Shown here: piece by piece, positions 1-8,838 of the stretch | Position numbering within the stretch: position 1 is the stretch's first letter | How the letters are laid out: each line of letters opens with the position of its first letter | Origin: CAWCAW01 sp963714125 | GTDB taxonomy: Bacteria > Actinomycetota > Acidimicrobiia > Acidimicrobiales > UBA8190 | Reading direction: 5' to 3' | Length of the DNA: 64,000 nt | Assembly (NCBI GenBank): GCA_963714125.1 | Contig: OY970234.1 | Location: forward strand, 3,100,001 to 3,164,000 | Notes under the pieces: generated by a model | What the model was told of the DNA's origin: nothing | The model's input: only the letters and a program-made list of their open reading frames with translations | The model's database searches: none | Translations under genes and position numbers: made by a program

Positions 1-201
1 AAAGGCCACAGCAACGGCGGCTTGGCAACCGAGCACAGGCCCGCGGGCGAGCAGGCGGCGGGAATGGTCGCTCGTCACGTGGCCCGTCTTTTCGCCAACC
101 AAGTCGTCCCGGTCCCCACCAAAGATCACACGATACTTTCCGACAGATGTCATGCTGGGCGCCTCGGGGCCCGAGATGGCGCACGAGGCGAGCGGGAGTG
201 A
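1..201 (+). CDS. C-terminal end of an unidentified protein (5' end outside window)
   Basis: Frame 1 is open from the first base to a TGA at 199-201, about 66 residues, with mostly G or C in third codon positions, as in real genes here. I do not recognise the family; the tail is rich in Ala, Arg and Gly. The stop overlaps the preferred GTG start (198-200) of the downstream dehydrogenase in a GTGA arrangement, which suggests translational coupling and a shared transcript, perhaps for sugar or polyol metabolism. The other two forward frames look like shadows. The function is unknown and the gene is cut by the window edge. Confidence 0.5.
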   Translation, partial: KGHSNGGLATEHRPAGEQAAGMVARHVARLFANQVVPVPTKDHTILSDRCHAGRLGARDGARGERE

Positions 202-1271
202 CCTTGACGCAGCATCCACTTCGTATCGGTCTGGCCGGCTGCGGCATGATCGGACAGATTCACGCCGACGGACTACGCAAGCTGTCCGACGATGGCGAGA
301 TTGTCGCCATCATGGCCGCCGACCCCTTGGACGCGGCGCGCCAGGCTGTGCTGCAGAACTGCCCGTTCGCACGCACCGGCACCGACCCGTTCGAAATGAT
401 CGAAGATCCCGAGGTGGAGGCGGTGATGATCACGTCTCCAACATCGACCCATCGCTCCTTGGTGCTGGCGGCCGTGGCCGCCGGCAAGCCGTTGTTCTGC
501 GAGAAACCGCTGGCGCCCACCTGGGCCGAAGTGCAAGAGATATGCGATGCGGTGATCTCGTCGGGAATGGTGGCCCAGGTGGGATTCCATTCTCGTTTCC
601 ACCCGATCATGAACCTGATGCATGACAAGGTCGCGTCCCAAGACCTCGGGAAACCCATGGGATATGTGCTGCGCGACGACCAGTACTGGCCTACCGGCGA
701 CGTCGTGCCCGGGCACAGTTCATGGCGTTCGGAGCGTGCCCAAGCCGGCGGCGGGGCCCTGCTCGAGCATTCCATCCACAGCGCCGACATCCTCACGTGG
801 CTCTTCGGACCGGTCCGGTCTGTGTCGGCCCGAAACCGATCGGTGTTCGGATATGACGTCGAGGACGTCGCCGCGCTGACCATCGAACACGAATCGGGAG
901 TGGTGGGAACCCTGCTGACAATTTTCAACGGGGTACGCGGACGCGAGGAACGACGCTTTGAGGTGTTCTTCGAACGCGGGGCGATCGAGGCCACCACCGA
1001 CTTCATCGTGGGAGCACCCGAGGACAGTCTCTTGATCCAGCGCCCCGACAGCTCGCCCGAACGCCCTGACCTGGAGGCCCTGAGAGCAGAACACTTCACC
1101 AAGCTCGGGCTCGAACGTCGAGACTTTCTCTTCTATACGTATCCGGCCGTCCGGAACTGGGTGCACAGCGTTCGCGACGCAAGGGCCGCCACTCCCGGTT
1201 TCAGCGATGCCCGGGCCGCCCACGAGCTCGTCGAACTCGCCTATCAGTCGGCCCTAAAGCCAGGCCGGTGA
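198..1271 (+). CDS. Gfo/Idh/MocA-family NAD(P)-dependent oxidoreductase
   Basis: Predicted cytoplasmic dehydrogenase of sugars, inositols or related polyols, 357 residues, usual for the family. An N-terminal Rossmann fold shows GxGxxG at residues 14-19, the family EKP motif is at 102-104, and a Gly-rich loop leads into His191, His194 and Asp197, matching the conserved H-x-x-D site of the C-terminal domain. An in-frame ATG at 147 would add 17 Arg/Trp-rich residues without family character. The GTG at 198 has a GAGG about 10 bases upstream and overlaps the preceding stop, so I prefer it. The substrate cannot be read from the sequence. A hairpin follows 9 bases after the stop. Confidence 0.88.
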   Translation: MTLTQHPLRIGLAGCGMIGQIHADGLRKLSDDGEIVAIMAADPLDAARQAVLQNCPFARTGTDPFEMIEDPEVEAVMITSPTSTHRSLVLAAVAAGKPLFCEKPLAPTWAEVQEICDAVISSGMVAQVGFHSRFHPIMNLMHDKVASQDLGKPMGYVLRDDQYWPTGDVVPGHSSWRSERAQAGGGALLEHSIHSADILTWLFGPVRSVSARNRSVFGYDVEDVAALTIEHESGVVGTLLTIFNGVRGREERRFEVFFERGAIEATTDFIVGAPEDSLLIQRPDSSPERPDLEALRAEHFTKLGLERRDFLFYTYPAVRNWVHSVRDARAATPGFSDARAAHELVELAYQSALKPGR

Positions 1272-1279
1272 TGGGCGTA

Positions 1280-1298
1280 TTCGCGCTCAGAGCGCGAA
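1280..1298 (+). terminator. Hairpin terminator after the Gfo/Idh/MocA gene
   Basis: TTCGCGCT (1280-1287) and AGCGCGAA (1291-1298) form a perfect 8-bp stem with a CAG loop, starting 9 bases after the stop codon. There is no T tract, which is common for high-GC actinobacterial terminators. Confidence 0.6.
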
Positions 1299-1434
1299 CG
1301 ACACCGTGGTAAGTGAAGCGTCAATTCTGATGACGGCTTGCGGTCATGGCGCGAGTTAGCTGGTGTACTAGGCAGGGCGACCAGGGCGTATCTGTCGCCT
1401 CTGCATCGAGGCGAGCGCAGGAAATCTTCTACCG

Positions 1435-4400
1435 GTGAACAGCATCCCTGAAGGCAGGCACACAGCCCAGGACCCGCCCTCGGAGGTGTTCACGCCCTAC
1501 GTGCCAGGACCGGCGCTGGATTGGGCCCGCCAACTCGGGTCGGACCGCCGGCCCCAGTGGTGCCTCCTCGAGGGATCCATGGTGTTCGGCGACGTGTCGG
1601 GCTTCACCAAGATGTCCGAGCGGCTGGCCCGACACGGCAAGGTCGGCGCAGAGGAGGTCACCGACGCCATCAACACCTGCTTCGAGCAACTGCTCGACGT
1701 CGCCTACCGGGCCGGCGGGAGCCTGCTCAAGTTCGGGGGCGACGCGCTGCTGCTGTACTTCGCCGGCGACGATCACGCCCGGCGTGCTGCCCATGCCGCG
1801 GCCGGCATGCGGGCGCGGCTGCGCCAGGTAGGACGGCTGCGCACCACCGCCGGCCTCGTCACCCTGCGGATCTCCATCGGGGTCCACTCCGGCACGTTCC
1901 ACGCGTTTTTGGTGGGCGACTCGCATCGTGAGTTCCTCATCACCGGATCAGGTGCCAGTGCCACGGTGCGCGCCGAAGGGGCGGCCAGCGCCGGTGAGAT
2001 CGTGATCAGCGCGGGAGCTGCCGCCGAGTTGCCGGCGTCGTGTCGAGGTCCGGCGCGCAGCGAGGGCTACCTCCTGCACGGTGCGCCTGCCCTCGACATC
2101 GAGCTTGCTGTGCGCAAAGCCGACGACGCCGGCGTGGACGTGGCCGGCCTGGTCCCCGTCGCCATCCGCCAGCACCTGATGAGCGGGGCCATGGATCCCG
2201 AGCACCGTCGGGCCTCGGTGGCCTTCATTCATTTCGACGGTACCGATGAGATCATCGAGCACGAGGGCCCCGAGGAGCTCGCACGGCGGCTCGATCAGCT
2301 GGTGCGCATTGCGCAGCACGCCGCCGACGAATTCAACGTCACGTTCTTGGGTACCGACATCGACCTCGACGGCGGGAAGATCATCCTGGTGTCGGGCGTG
2401 CCTCGCCGCCTCGGCGAGGATGAAGATCGTCTCGTCACCGCCCTGCGCCGGGTGGTCGAATCCGACCCCGCTGTCCCCGTGCGCATCGGCGTGCACAGCG
2501 GTGCCGTGTTCGCCGCCGATGTCGGTCCGCCCTATCGACGCACCTTCACGGTCATGGGTGACACGGTGAATCTGGCCGCCCGAGTCATGGCCAAGGCCTC
2601 GCCCGGCCAGGTTCTCGCCACACCCGACGTCCTCGAGCGGTGCCGCCGCAAGTACCGGACCTCCGCCTTGGAACCGTTTTTCGTCAAGGGCAAACGCGCT
2701 GCGGTCACGGCCATGGACGTGGGCCCCCCCCAACGGGTCGCCACGTCGGGTGGACACCTGTTGGGCCTGGTGGGCCGGCAAAGCGAGATGTCTGTTTTGG
2801 AAGGCGAGCTCGAGCATGTCGTGGTGGAGAGATCCACACGCATCGTCGAGATCATCGGTCGCGCCGGCATGGGGAAGTCACGGCTGGCTGAGGAGCTGCG
2901 GGTCAAGGCGCGCCCCATCACCGCCATCACCATCGCCTGCGAGGAATACGACCGCGACACGCCCTACGCGCCGTTTCGCCTGCTCGGCTTGCACCTGCTC
3001 GGCCTCGACGACGAAGCACCCAGCTCGATCATCCTCGACCGCCTGCAGGCCAAGGTGGACGACGCGGCTCCGGCGTTGGCACCGTCGCTGCCACTGGTGG
3101 GGGCCGCACTCGGCCTGGACGTGGCCGACACCCCGGAGACGGCCGGACTCGAGCCGGAGTTCCGGCGCGGCCGAATCCACCAAAGCACGGCCGAGTTCTT
3201 GTCCCGAGCCCTTCCTGAGCCTTGCTTGCTGTGCTTCGAGGATGTCCACCACATGGACGAGGCATCTCAGGAGCTGATGCGGGCCCTGGTCGATGTGCAT
3301 CAGGACCACTCCGTGCTCGTCGTCTTGACCCGCCGCACGGGCGAAGCCACGTCGTCGTTTCTCGACAAGGACGAGCTCACCACCGTGCATCTCGGTCCGC
3401 TACCCGACGATGCCGCCGTCGAAGCCTTGGTCAACGCCACCGAGGAGGCGCCGCTGTTGCCCCACGAATTGCGGGCACTGGCGGAGCGCGCTTCGGGCAA
3501 TCCGTTGTTCTTGGAATCTCTCTTGCGGGCTCGCCTCGACGGGGCCGACATCGACGATCTGCCCGCCACCGTGGACGCGGTGATCACCACCAAACTCGAC
3601 GGCCTTCCGCCCTATCAGCGCCATCTCCTGCGTTGTGCGGCTGTGCTCGGGCTCGTTTTCACGGTACGGGAACTCTCGGACATCCTCGACGACGAGGACG
3701 ATGCGCTCGACGTAGGCGTCTTTCGCGATCTGGACGAGTTTGTGTCCATGGACCACGACGTGCTGCGCTTCCGATGGACGATCGTGCGCGACTGCGCCTA
3801 CGAAGCCTTGCCGTTCCGGCGCCGTCGCCATCTGCACGGTCGGGCCGCGGCCGCCATGGTGGCCCGCCACGGCAACGACATCGACTCCAAGGCCGAGCTG
3901 CTGTCGATGCACTTCTTTCACGCCGGCGCCTTCGAACGAGCCTGGCACTTCGCCGGCGCGGCGGGCCGACGGGCCAGCGACCGCTACGCCAACGTGGAAG
4001 CAGCGGCCATGTTCGAACGGGCCTTGGCGGCGGCGCGGCGCGTGCCCACCATCGCGGCGGTGGAGGTGGCCGACGCCTGGGAGGCCCTCGGGGATGTACG
4101 GGTCCGGGCCGGCTTGTACGACAAGGCCTCGCGCGCCTTCAGCGATGCCCGTCGACTCACCGCAGGAGCGCCAGTGGCGCAGGCTCGGCTGCTTCTCAAG
4201 CAGGCGTGGATGCCCGAGCGCGTCGGGCGCCACTCCGAAGCCATCCGTTGGATCCGCCGCGGTCTCAAGGAGCTCGACGGAATCGACGGGGTCGAGGCGG
4301 GCCAACGACGCGCTGAGCTGTTGGCGTGGTGCGCGGCGGTTCGCCAAGCCCAGGGGCGACACCGCGAGGCCGTGTCGTGGTGCGAATCAGCCATCGAGGA

Positions 4401-5343
4401 GGCGCGCCAAGCCGGAAGCCCGGCGGCCGAAGCCCACGCGCTGTTCATCTTGGACTGGGCATGGGTCTGTCTCGACCGCTGGGACCGGGTCACCAACTCC
4501 CGCCGAGCCCTTCAGCTCTACACCGAGCTCGGGGACATGGGTGGACAAGCCGTCGTCCTCAACAACCTGGGTGGCTTCGCCTACGTACACGGGCATTGGG
4601 ATGAGGCCATCGCCTTTTACGAGCAAGGCCGAGCGGCTCGCCTGGTCACCGGTAACGACGTCGACGGCGCGTCGGGCACCTGCAACATCGGAGAGGTGCT
4701 GGCCGACCAAGGGCGCTACGAGGAGGCCGAGGCGGCCGTCAACGACGCCTTACGGGTGTGGCGTGCGGCCCGCTATCGCCATGGCATTGGCTTCGCCCGT
4801 TTGTTGCTGGGGCGCGTGGCGGCACGCACGGGGCGCTTTGACGAGGCCGATGCGCATTTCGCCGCCGCTCGCCAACAGTTCGCCTCGGCCCAGCTCGACG
4901 GCGAGGTCCGCATGGTCGAGGGCAGCATGGTGGAGAGCCTCGTGCTCCAAGGACGCGCCGACGAAGCGCTCGCCCTTACCCGACAGCTCCTCGGTGGGGA
5001 TGAGCTCTCGAACTCCGACACCGAGGCGGGCACCCTCGGCCCCCCCCTCGAGCGCTTACGGGGCTATGCCCTCATGCAACTGGGGCGACGCGAGGCCGCC
5101 CACGCCGCCTTGCTGGCCAGCTTGGAGGCCGCCCATCGCCAACAGAGCGACTACGAGATCGCCTTGACCCTGGTCGCCTTGGCCCGTGTGGCCAGGCGCA
5201 GCGGCGACCTGGCCGCGGCCGACCGCCTGCACGATGACGCCTCAGGACCTCTCGAGCGGCTGCACGTGGTCACGGTTCCCGATTACCCCCGGGTGGCTCG
5301 CTCCACCCAGATCCCGGCCACCTCAACCTTGCCGAGGCCGTAG
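1435..5343 (+). CDS. Adenylate/guanylate cyclase-domain protein with STAND-type ATPase and TPR repeats
   Basis: Large cytoplasmic signalling protein, 1302 residues, starting at GTG. It has two class III cyclase-like domains. The first (about 45-220) carries candidate metal aspartates Asp53 in a GDVSGFT motif and Asp103 in a GGDALLL motif. The second (about 255-430) keeps Asp268 and a GDTVNLAARV segment but looks degenerate around the second metal site. An AAA/STAND NTPase follows, with Walker A GRAGMGKS at 475-482 and a Walker B-like FEDVHH around 601-605. The C-terminal part from about 820 is a long array of TPR-like helices. This layout is known in actinobacterial sensors and transcriptional activators, but the signal and target are unknown. 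No DNA-binding domain is evident. A second protein of similar plan lies at 14378-17140. Confidence 0.85.
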   Translation: MNSIPEGRHTAQDPPSEVFTPYVPGPALDWARQLGSDRRPQWCLLEGSMVFGDVSGFTKMSERLARHGKVGAEEVTDAINTCFEQLLDVAYRAGGSLLKFGGDALLLYFAGDDHARRAAHAAAGMRARLRQVGRLRTTAGLVTLRISIGVHSGTFHAFLVGDSHREFLITGSGASATVRAEGAASAGEIVISAGAAAELPASCRGPARSEGYLLHGAPALDIELAVRKADDAGVDVAGLVPVAIRQHLMSGAMDPEHRRASVAFIHFDGTDEIIEHEGPEELARRLDQLVRIAQHAADEFNVTFLGTDIDLDGGKIILVSGVPRRLGEDEDRLVTALRRVVESDPAVPVRIGVHSGAVFAADVGPPYRRTFTVMGDTVNLAARVMAKASPGQVLATPDVLERCRRKYRTSALEPFFVKGKRAAVTAMDVGPPQRVATSGGHLLGLVGRQSEMSVLEGELEHVVVERSTRIVEIIGRAGMGKSRLAEELRVKARPITAITIACEEYDRDTPYAPFRLLGLHLLGLDDEAPSSIILDRLQAKVDDAAPALAPSLPLVGAALGLDVADTPETAGLEPEFRRGRIHQSTAEFLSRALPEPCLLCFEDVHHMDEASQELMRALVDVHQDHSVLVVLTRRTGEATSSFLDKDELTTVHLGPLPDDAAVEALVNATEEAPLLPHELRALAERASGNPLFLESLLRARLDGADIDDLPATVDAVITTKLDGLPPYQRHLLRCAAVLGLVFTVRELSDILDDEDDALDVGVFRDLDEFVSMDHDVLRFRWTIVRDCAYEALPFRRRRHLHGRAAAAMVARHGNDIDSKAELLSMHFFHAGAFERAWHFAGAAGRRASDRYANVEAAAMFERALAAARRVPTIAAVEVADAWEALGDVRVRAGLYDKASRAFSDARRLTAGAPVAQARLLLKQAWMPERVGRHSEAIRWIRRGLKELDGIDGVEAGQRRAELLAWCAAVRQAQGRHREAVSWCESAIEEARQAGSPAAEAHALFILDWAWVCLDRWDRVTNSRRALQLYTELGDMGGQAVVLNNLGGFAYVHGHWDEAIAFYEQGRAARLVTGNDVDGASGTCNIGEVLADQGRYEEAEAAVNDALRVWRAARYRHGIGFARLLLGRVAARTGRFDEADAHFAAARQQFASAQLDGEVRMVEGSMVESLVLQGRADEALALTRQLLGGDELSNSDTEAGTLGPPLERLRGYALMQLGRREAAHAALLASLEAAHRQQSDYEIALTLVALARVARRSGDLAAADRLHDDASGPLERLHVVTVPDYPRVARSTQIPATSTLPRP

Positions 5344-5427
5344 CGCATTTCGTTTAAAGCACACGAGTGTAATCACCGGCTTCAGATTCGGATCCGGCAC
5401 CCTGTGGCACCGAGAAATTCGCCAAAC

Positions 5428-5482
5428 GTTCACCTCGCGTTCAAAGGTCGTTTACCCACCGTTCAAAAGTCGTTCACCTCGG
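5428..5482 (+). promoter_or_regulatory. PHO box: five tandem 11-bp PhoP-type units upstream of pstS
   Basis: Five contiguous 11-base direct repeats: GTTCACCTCGC (5428), GTTCAAAGGTC (5439), GTTTACCCACC (5450), GTTCAAAAGTC (5461) and GTTCACCTCGG (5472). The 11-bp unit with a conserved GTTCACC-like start is the known binding unit of actinobacterial PhoP. A weaker sixth unit may precede it (ATTCGCCAAAC, 5417-5427). It lies 68 bases before the pstS start, so phosphate-starvation control of the pst operon is a strong inference. Confidence 0.87.
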
Positions 5483-5550
5483 ACAGGTAGCAATGGGGCC
5501 GCGGGCGTTTGGAACAGCGGTCCGCACCGACTCGCGCAAAGGAGACGCAC

Positions 5551-6882
5551 GTGTCGAATGCCTTCAACCCGGGAGAACCCAAGGTGATCCACCCCCATCG
5601 CACGCGGTCTATTCGAACCTCGCAGGCAGCTTTGGCGGTACTCGCCGTGGCCCTGCTCGCGGCCGCCTGCAGTTCGAGCACCCCGACCGCGGCCAAGAAG
5701 AACTCCACCACAACCACACCGACGACCGCTCCGGTGACGTCGACCACCACGGCGCCGGCCGCGGGCGCTACCTCGTCATCGACCACGACCACGGCGGCCA
5801 AAGCAGCGACAACCACGACCACGGCGGCCAAAGCAGCCACGACGTCACCGACGACGAGTTGCGCCACCACCCTCACCCAGGCCTGCGACACCAAGGACGC
5901 CTCGGCCTCGCTCACCGGTGCGGGCTCCACCTTCGACCAGCCCTTGTTCAGCCGAGCCTTCTACGCCTACAACCAAGCCAACTCCAAGGTCACGGTGGCG
6001 TATGCGGCGGTGGGTAGCGGTACCGGCGAGTCCGACATTCAGTCCCAGACGGTGAACTTCGGTGCCAGTGACGTCCCCTTGACCCCTCCGTCGGGCAACG
6101 GCGGGGCCATTCTCGAGATCCCCGTGGCACTCGGTGGCGTGGCCATTGCGTACAACGTTCCGGGCGTGAACCAGGGGCTGCATCTGACCGGCACGGTGCT
6201 CTCCAACATCTACCTCGGCAACATCACGTCGTGGAACAACTCGGCGATCCAGTCCCTCAACCCGGGTGTCAACCTCCCCAACCAGACCATCGAGACGGTG
6301 CACCGGTCGGACTCGAGCGGGACGAGTTACATCTTCACCGACTACCTCAACGCCGTGAACTCGGCGTGGTCCTCCTCAGGCCCCGGCGTGAGCAAGTCCC
6401 CCACCTGGACCAAGGGCAACCCCAACAACCTGGGCGGCAGTGGCAACCCCGGCGTGGCCGCCGATGTGGCCAACACCCAGTACTCGATCGGGTACGTCGA
6501 ACTGGCCTACGCCCTGCAAAGCAGCATCACCTACGCCCAGATCCAGAACGCGGCGGGCGACTTCCAGTCCCCCACCCTCTCCACCGTGTCTGCCGCCGCC
6601 AGCCAGTTCCCCAACGTGAGCTACCAAAACTTCGCCATCGTCAACGCACCGGGGGCCAGCAGCTACCCGATCTGCGGCTACAGCTGGGCTCTGGTCTACG
6701 AGAACCAGACCAATGAGGCCAATGCCGTGGCGCTGGGCAAGCTCTTCGACTGGGTGACCAACTCGGGTCAGAGCCAAGCCTCGGCCATCGGTTATGCGCC
6801 GCTGCCGAGCAACGTTCAAGCCTTAGCCCACTCGACCATCCTGGAGATGCAGCTCAACGGCAAGGCGTTGTTCACCGGTTGA
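5551..6882 (+). CDS. pstS: Phosphate ABC transporter substrate-binding lipoprotein PstS
   Basis: Binds phosphate outside the membrane and delivers it to PstCA. The GTG at 5551 is chosen because AAAGGAG lies 6 bases upstream; an in-frame ATG at 5509 has no such site. The 443-residue product has a hydrophobic signal with lipobox LAAAC (Cys40), then a Thr/Ala/Lys linker with an imperfectly repeated stretch around residues 75-105. The PstS fold follows, with phosphate-loop motifs GAGSTF, GSGTGE, FGASD and RSDSSGTSY. The long low-complexity linker may span the cell wall. pstC starts 3 bases after the stop, and the PHO box upstream predicts induction at low phosphate. Confidence 0.95.
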   Translation: MSNAFNPGEPKVIHPHRTRSIRTSQAALAVLAVALLAAACSSSTPTAAKKNSTTTTPTTAPVTSTTTAPAAGATSSSTTTTAAKAATTTTTAAKAATTSPTTSCATTLTQACDTKDASASLTGAGSTFDQPLFSRAFYAYNQANSKVTVAYAAVGSGTGESDIQSQTVNFGASDVPLTPPSGNGGAILEIPVALGGVAIAYNVPGVNQGLHLTGTVLSNIYLGNITSWNNSAIQSLNPGVNLPNQTIETVHRSDSSGTSYIFTDYLNAVNSAWSSSGPGVSKSPTWTKGNPNNLGGSGNPGVAADVANTQYSIGYVELAYALQSSITYAQIQNAAGDFQSPTLSTVSAAASQFPNVSYQNFAIVNAPGASSYPICGYSWALVYENQTNEANAVALGKLFDWVTNSGQSQASAIGYAPLPSNVQALAHSTILEMQLNGKALFTG

Positions 6883-6885
6883 TTC

Positions 6886-7893
6886 GTGGGAGATCCGGGC
6901 ACTGACGTAGACGACGCTTTGGCCGCCGCACCGGCGGCACGCGGAGGCTGGCGACGACGCTCGCCTCTGCTCCCGAAAGGGGCGTACCGGGTTCTGCTCG
7001 GGTTCTTCGCCCTTGTCTTTGCCATTGTCCTGGTGGCCATCGTGGTCACGCTGATCTACAAGTCCCGCGACGCCTGGGCCACTTTCGGGCTCGGCTTCAT
7101 CTGGTCGAGCACATGGGATCCCGTACACAGCGTGTTCGGGGCGTTGCCCTTCATCGTGGGCACCCTCGTCACCACCACCCTGGCTCTGGTGGTGGCGGTA
7201 CCCATCGGTATCGCCTGCGCCGCCTACTTGACCGAGATGGCCCCACGATGGCTGCGGCCCTTCGGTGTCCTGGTCGATCTCATCGCGGCCATCCCCAGTG
7301 TGGTCGTCGGCTTGTGGGGCCTGCTCGTGGTGGCGCCGGTATTCGGACGCGATGTGGAGCCATTCATGAAGAAGATCCCCGTCATCGAGTGGTTCTTCCA
7401 TGGCACGCCGCTCGGGGTGAGCATCTTCTTGGCCGGGGTCATCCTGGCAATCATGATCGTCCCCACCATCGTGGCGCTGTCACGCACAGCTCTCCTGGGC
7501 GTGGGCGTGCCCGAACGCGAGGCCGGCATGGCACTCGGGGCCACCCAGTGGCGAGTGGTGCGCTCGGTGGTGCTGCCCGGTTCACGCTCGGGCATCGTGG
7601 GGGCCGTCGTGCTGGCCCTCGGTCGGGCCGTGGGAGAGACCATTGCGGTGACCTTGACCATCGGCAATGACTACGCCATCCCCCACTCGCTGCTGGCTCC
7701 CGGGGCGACGCTCGGATCGGTCATCATCAACCAATTCGGCGACGCCTCCACCGTGCACCACGAACTCGGGTCACTGGTCGCCCTGGGCGTGATCCTGCTC
7801 GTTATGGGACTGGTGATCAACGGCGGCGGCCAGCTCATCCTGCGCGGTCGGCGGAGGCCGGCCAAGACGGCGATGATGGACGTGGCGCTATGA
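6886..7893 (+). CDS. pstC: Phosphate ABC transporter permease PstC
   Basis: Inner-membrane permease subunit of the PstSCAB phosphate importer, 335 residues, starting at GTG. A charged N-terminus is followed by about six membrane segments. The ATPase-contacting EAA-type loop is visible as EREAGMALGATQWRVVR, and GRAVGETIAV is typical of PstC/PstA. It starts 3 bases after pstS, and its TGA overlaps the pstA ATG in an ATGA arrangement, so the genes are co-transcribed and probably translationally coupled. Confidence 0.93.
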   Translation: MGDPGTDVDDALAAAPAARGGWRRRSPLLPKGAYRVLLGFFALVFAIVLVAIVVTLIYKSRDAWATFGLGFIWSSTWDPVHSVFGALPFIVGTLVTTTLALVVAVPIGIACAAYLTEMAPRWLRPFGVLVDLIAAIPSVVVGLWGLLVVAPVFGRDVEPFMKKIPVIEWFFHGTPLGVSIFLAGVILAIMIVPTIVALSRTALLGVGVPEREAGMALGATQWRVVRSVVLPGSRSGIVGAVVLALGRAVGETIAVTLTIGNDYAIPHSLLAPGATLGSVIINQFGDASTVHHELGSLVALGVILLVMGLVINGGGQLILRGRRRPAKTAMMDVAL

Positions 7894-8816
7894 GCGTGCT
7901 GGCCACCACTGCCTTGGACCTCGACACTGGCGCCGCCGAGCGACGCCAAGTCGTCCAGGCCACGGCGGCCGAATCGCTGCGGCGGCGCCACGCCGTCGGG
8001 CGCGTTATGCGCTGGACGTGCCTGGCTGCGTTTCTGATCACCCTGGCTCCTCTGATCATGCTCGTCGGATATGTCATCTACCGAGGGGTCGGCGCCTTGT
8101 CGCTGGACTTCTTCACCCACCTCCCCACGCCCGAGGGCATCCCCGGGGGTGGGATCTCCAACGCGCTGGTGGGCACGGGCATCATCGACGGCATCGCGCT
8201 GGCCATGGCCGTGCCCGTCGGGCTCATGGTGGCCATCTTCTTGGCCGAAAGAACCGGCCGGCTGGCCAATGTGCTGCGCTTCGGCGCCGACGTCCTCACC
8301 GGGCTGCCCACCATTCTCATCGGCTTATTCGTGGCCGCCATCATCGTCCAGCCCCTCAAGCACTTCTCGGCCATCGCCGCCAGCGTGGCCTTGGCCATCA
8401 TCATGTTGCCCATCATGGTGAGGGCCAGTGAAGAAGCACTTCGCACCGTGCCCGACGACTTGTGGGAAGCGGGCATGGCCCTCGGTGCCCGCCCGTCACG
8501 GGTAGTGCGATCGGTCGTCGTGCGCACCGCACTGCCGGGGCTCGTCACCAGCAACCTGCTCGCCCTGTCGCGTGCGGTGGGGGAAACCGCTCCCATCTTG
8601 TTCACCGTTTCGGTGTTCTCCTACACGATGAACACGTCGCCCTTGGGTCCGATGAACACCCTGCCGTATGTCATCTGGCAAGACGCCCAAAGTGCCTTTA
8701 AGTCCCAGCAGCAGCAAGCGTGGGGGGCGGCCCTCGTGCTCCTCGTGGTCGTCCTGGCGCTGGCGATCGTGGGACGGCTGGTGGCCAGCCGGCTCACCCG
8801 GCGGGCCCGGGCCTAG
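7890..8816 (+). CDS. pstA: Phosphate ABC transporter permease PstA
   Basis: Second permease subunit of the phosphate importer, 308 residues. The ATG overlaps the pstC stop by four bases. It has about six hydrophobic segments, an EAA-like loop around LWEAGMALGARPSRVVR, and the conserved LSRAVGETAPI segment, where the PIL/TAP wording is typical of PstA rather than PstC. The N-terminal 40 residues are polar and probably cytoplasmic. pstB follows after 22 bases. Confidence 0.93.
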   Translation: MSVLATTALDLDTGAAERRQVVQATAAESLRRRHAVGRVMRWTCLAAFLITLAPLIMLVGYVIYRGVGALSLDFFTHLPTPEGIPGGGISNALVGTGIIDGIALAMAVPVGLMVAIFLAERTGRLANVLRFGADVLTGLPTILIGLFVAAIIVQPLKHFSAIAASVALAIIMLPIMVRASEEALRTVPDDLWEAGMALGARPSRVVRSVVVRTALPGLVTSNLLALSRAVGETAPILFTVSVFSYTMNTSPLGPMNTLPYVIWQDAQSAFKSQQQQAWGAALVLLVVVLALAIVGRLVASRLTRRARA

Positions 8817-8838
8817 AGAGATCGCAAGAAGGAGTCAC

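Noticed and set aside
260..1102. 280-residue minus-strand open frame
   Set aside because: Antisense shadow of the Gfo/Idh/MocA gene; Ser/Arg-rich with no recognisable domain.
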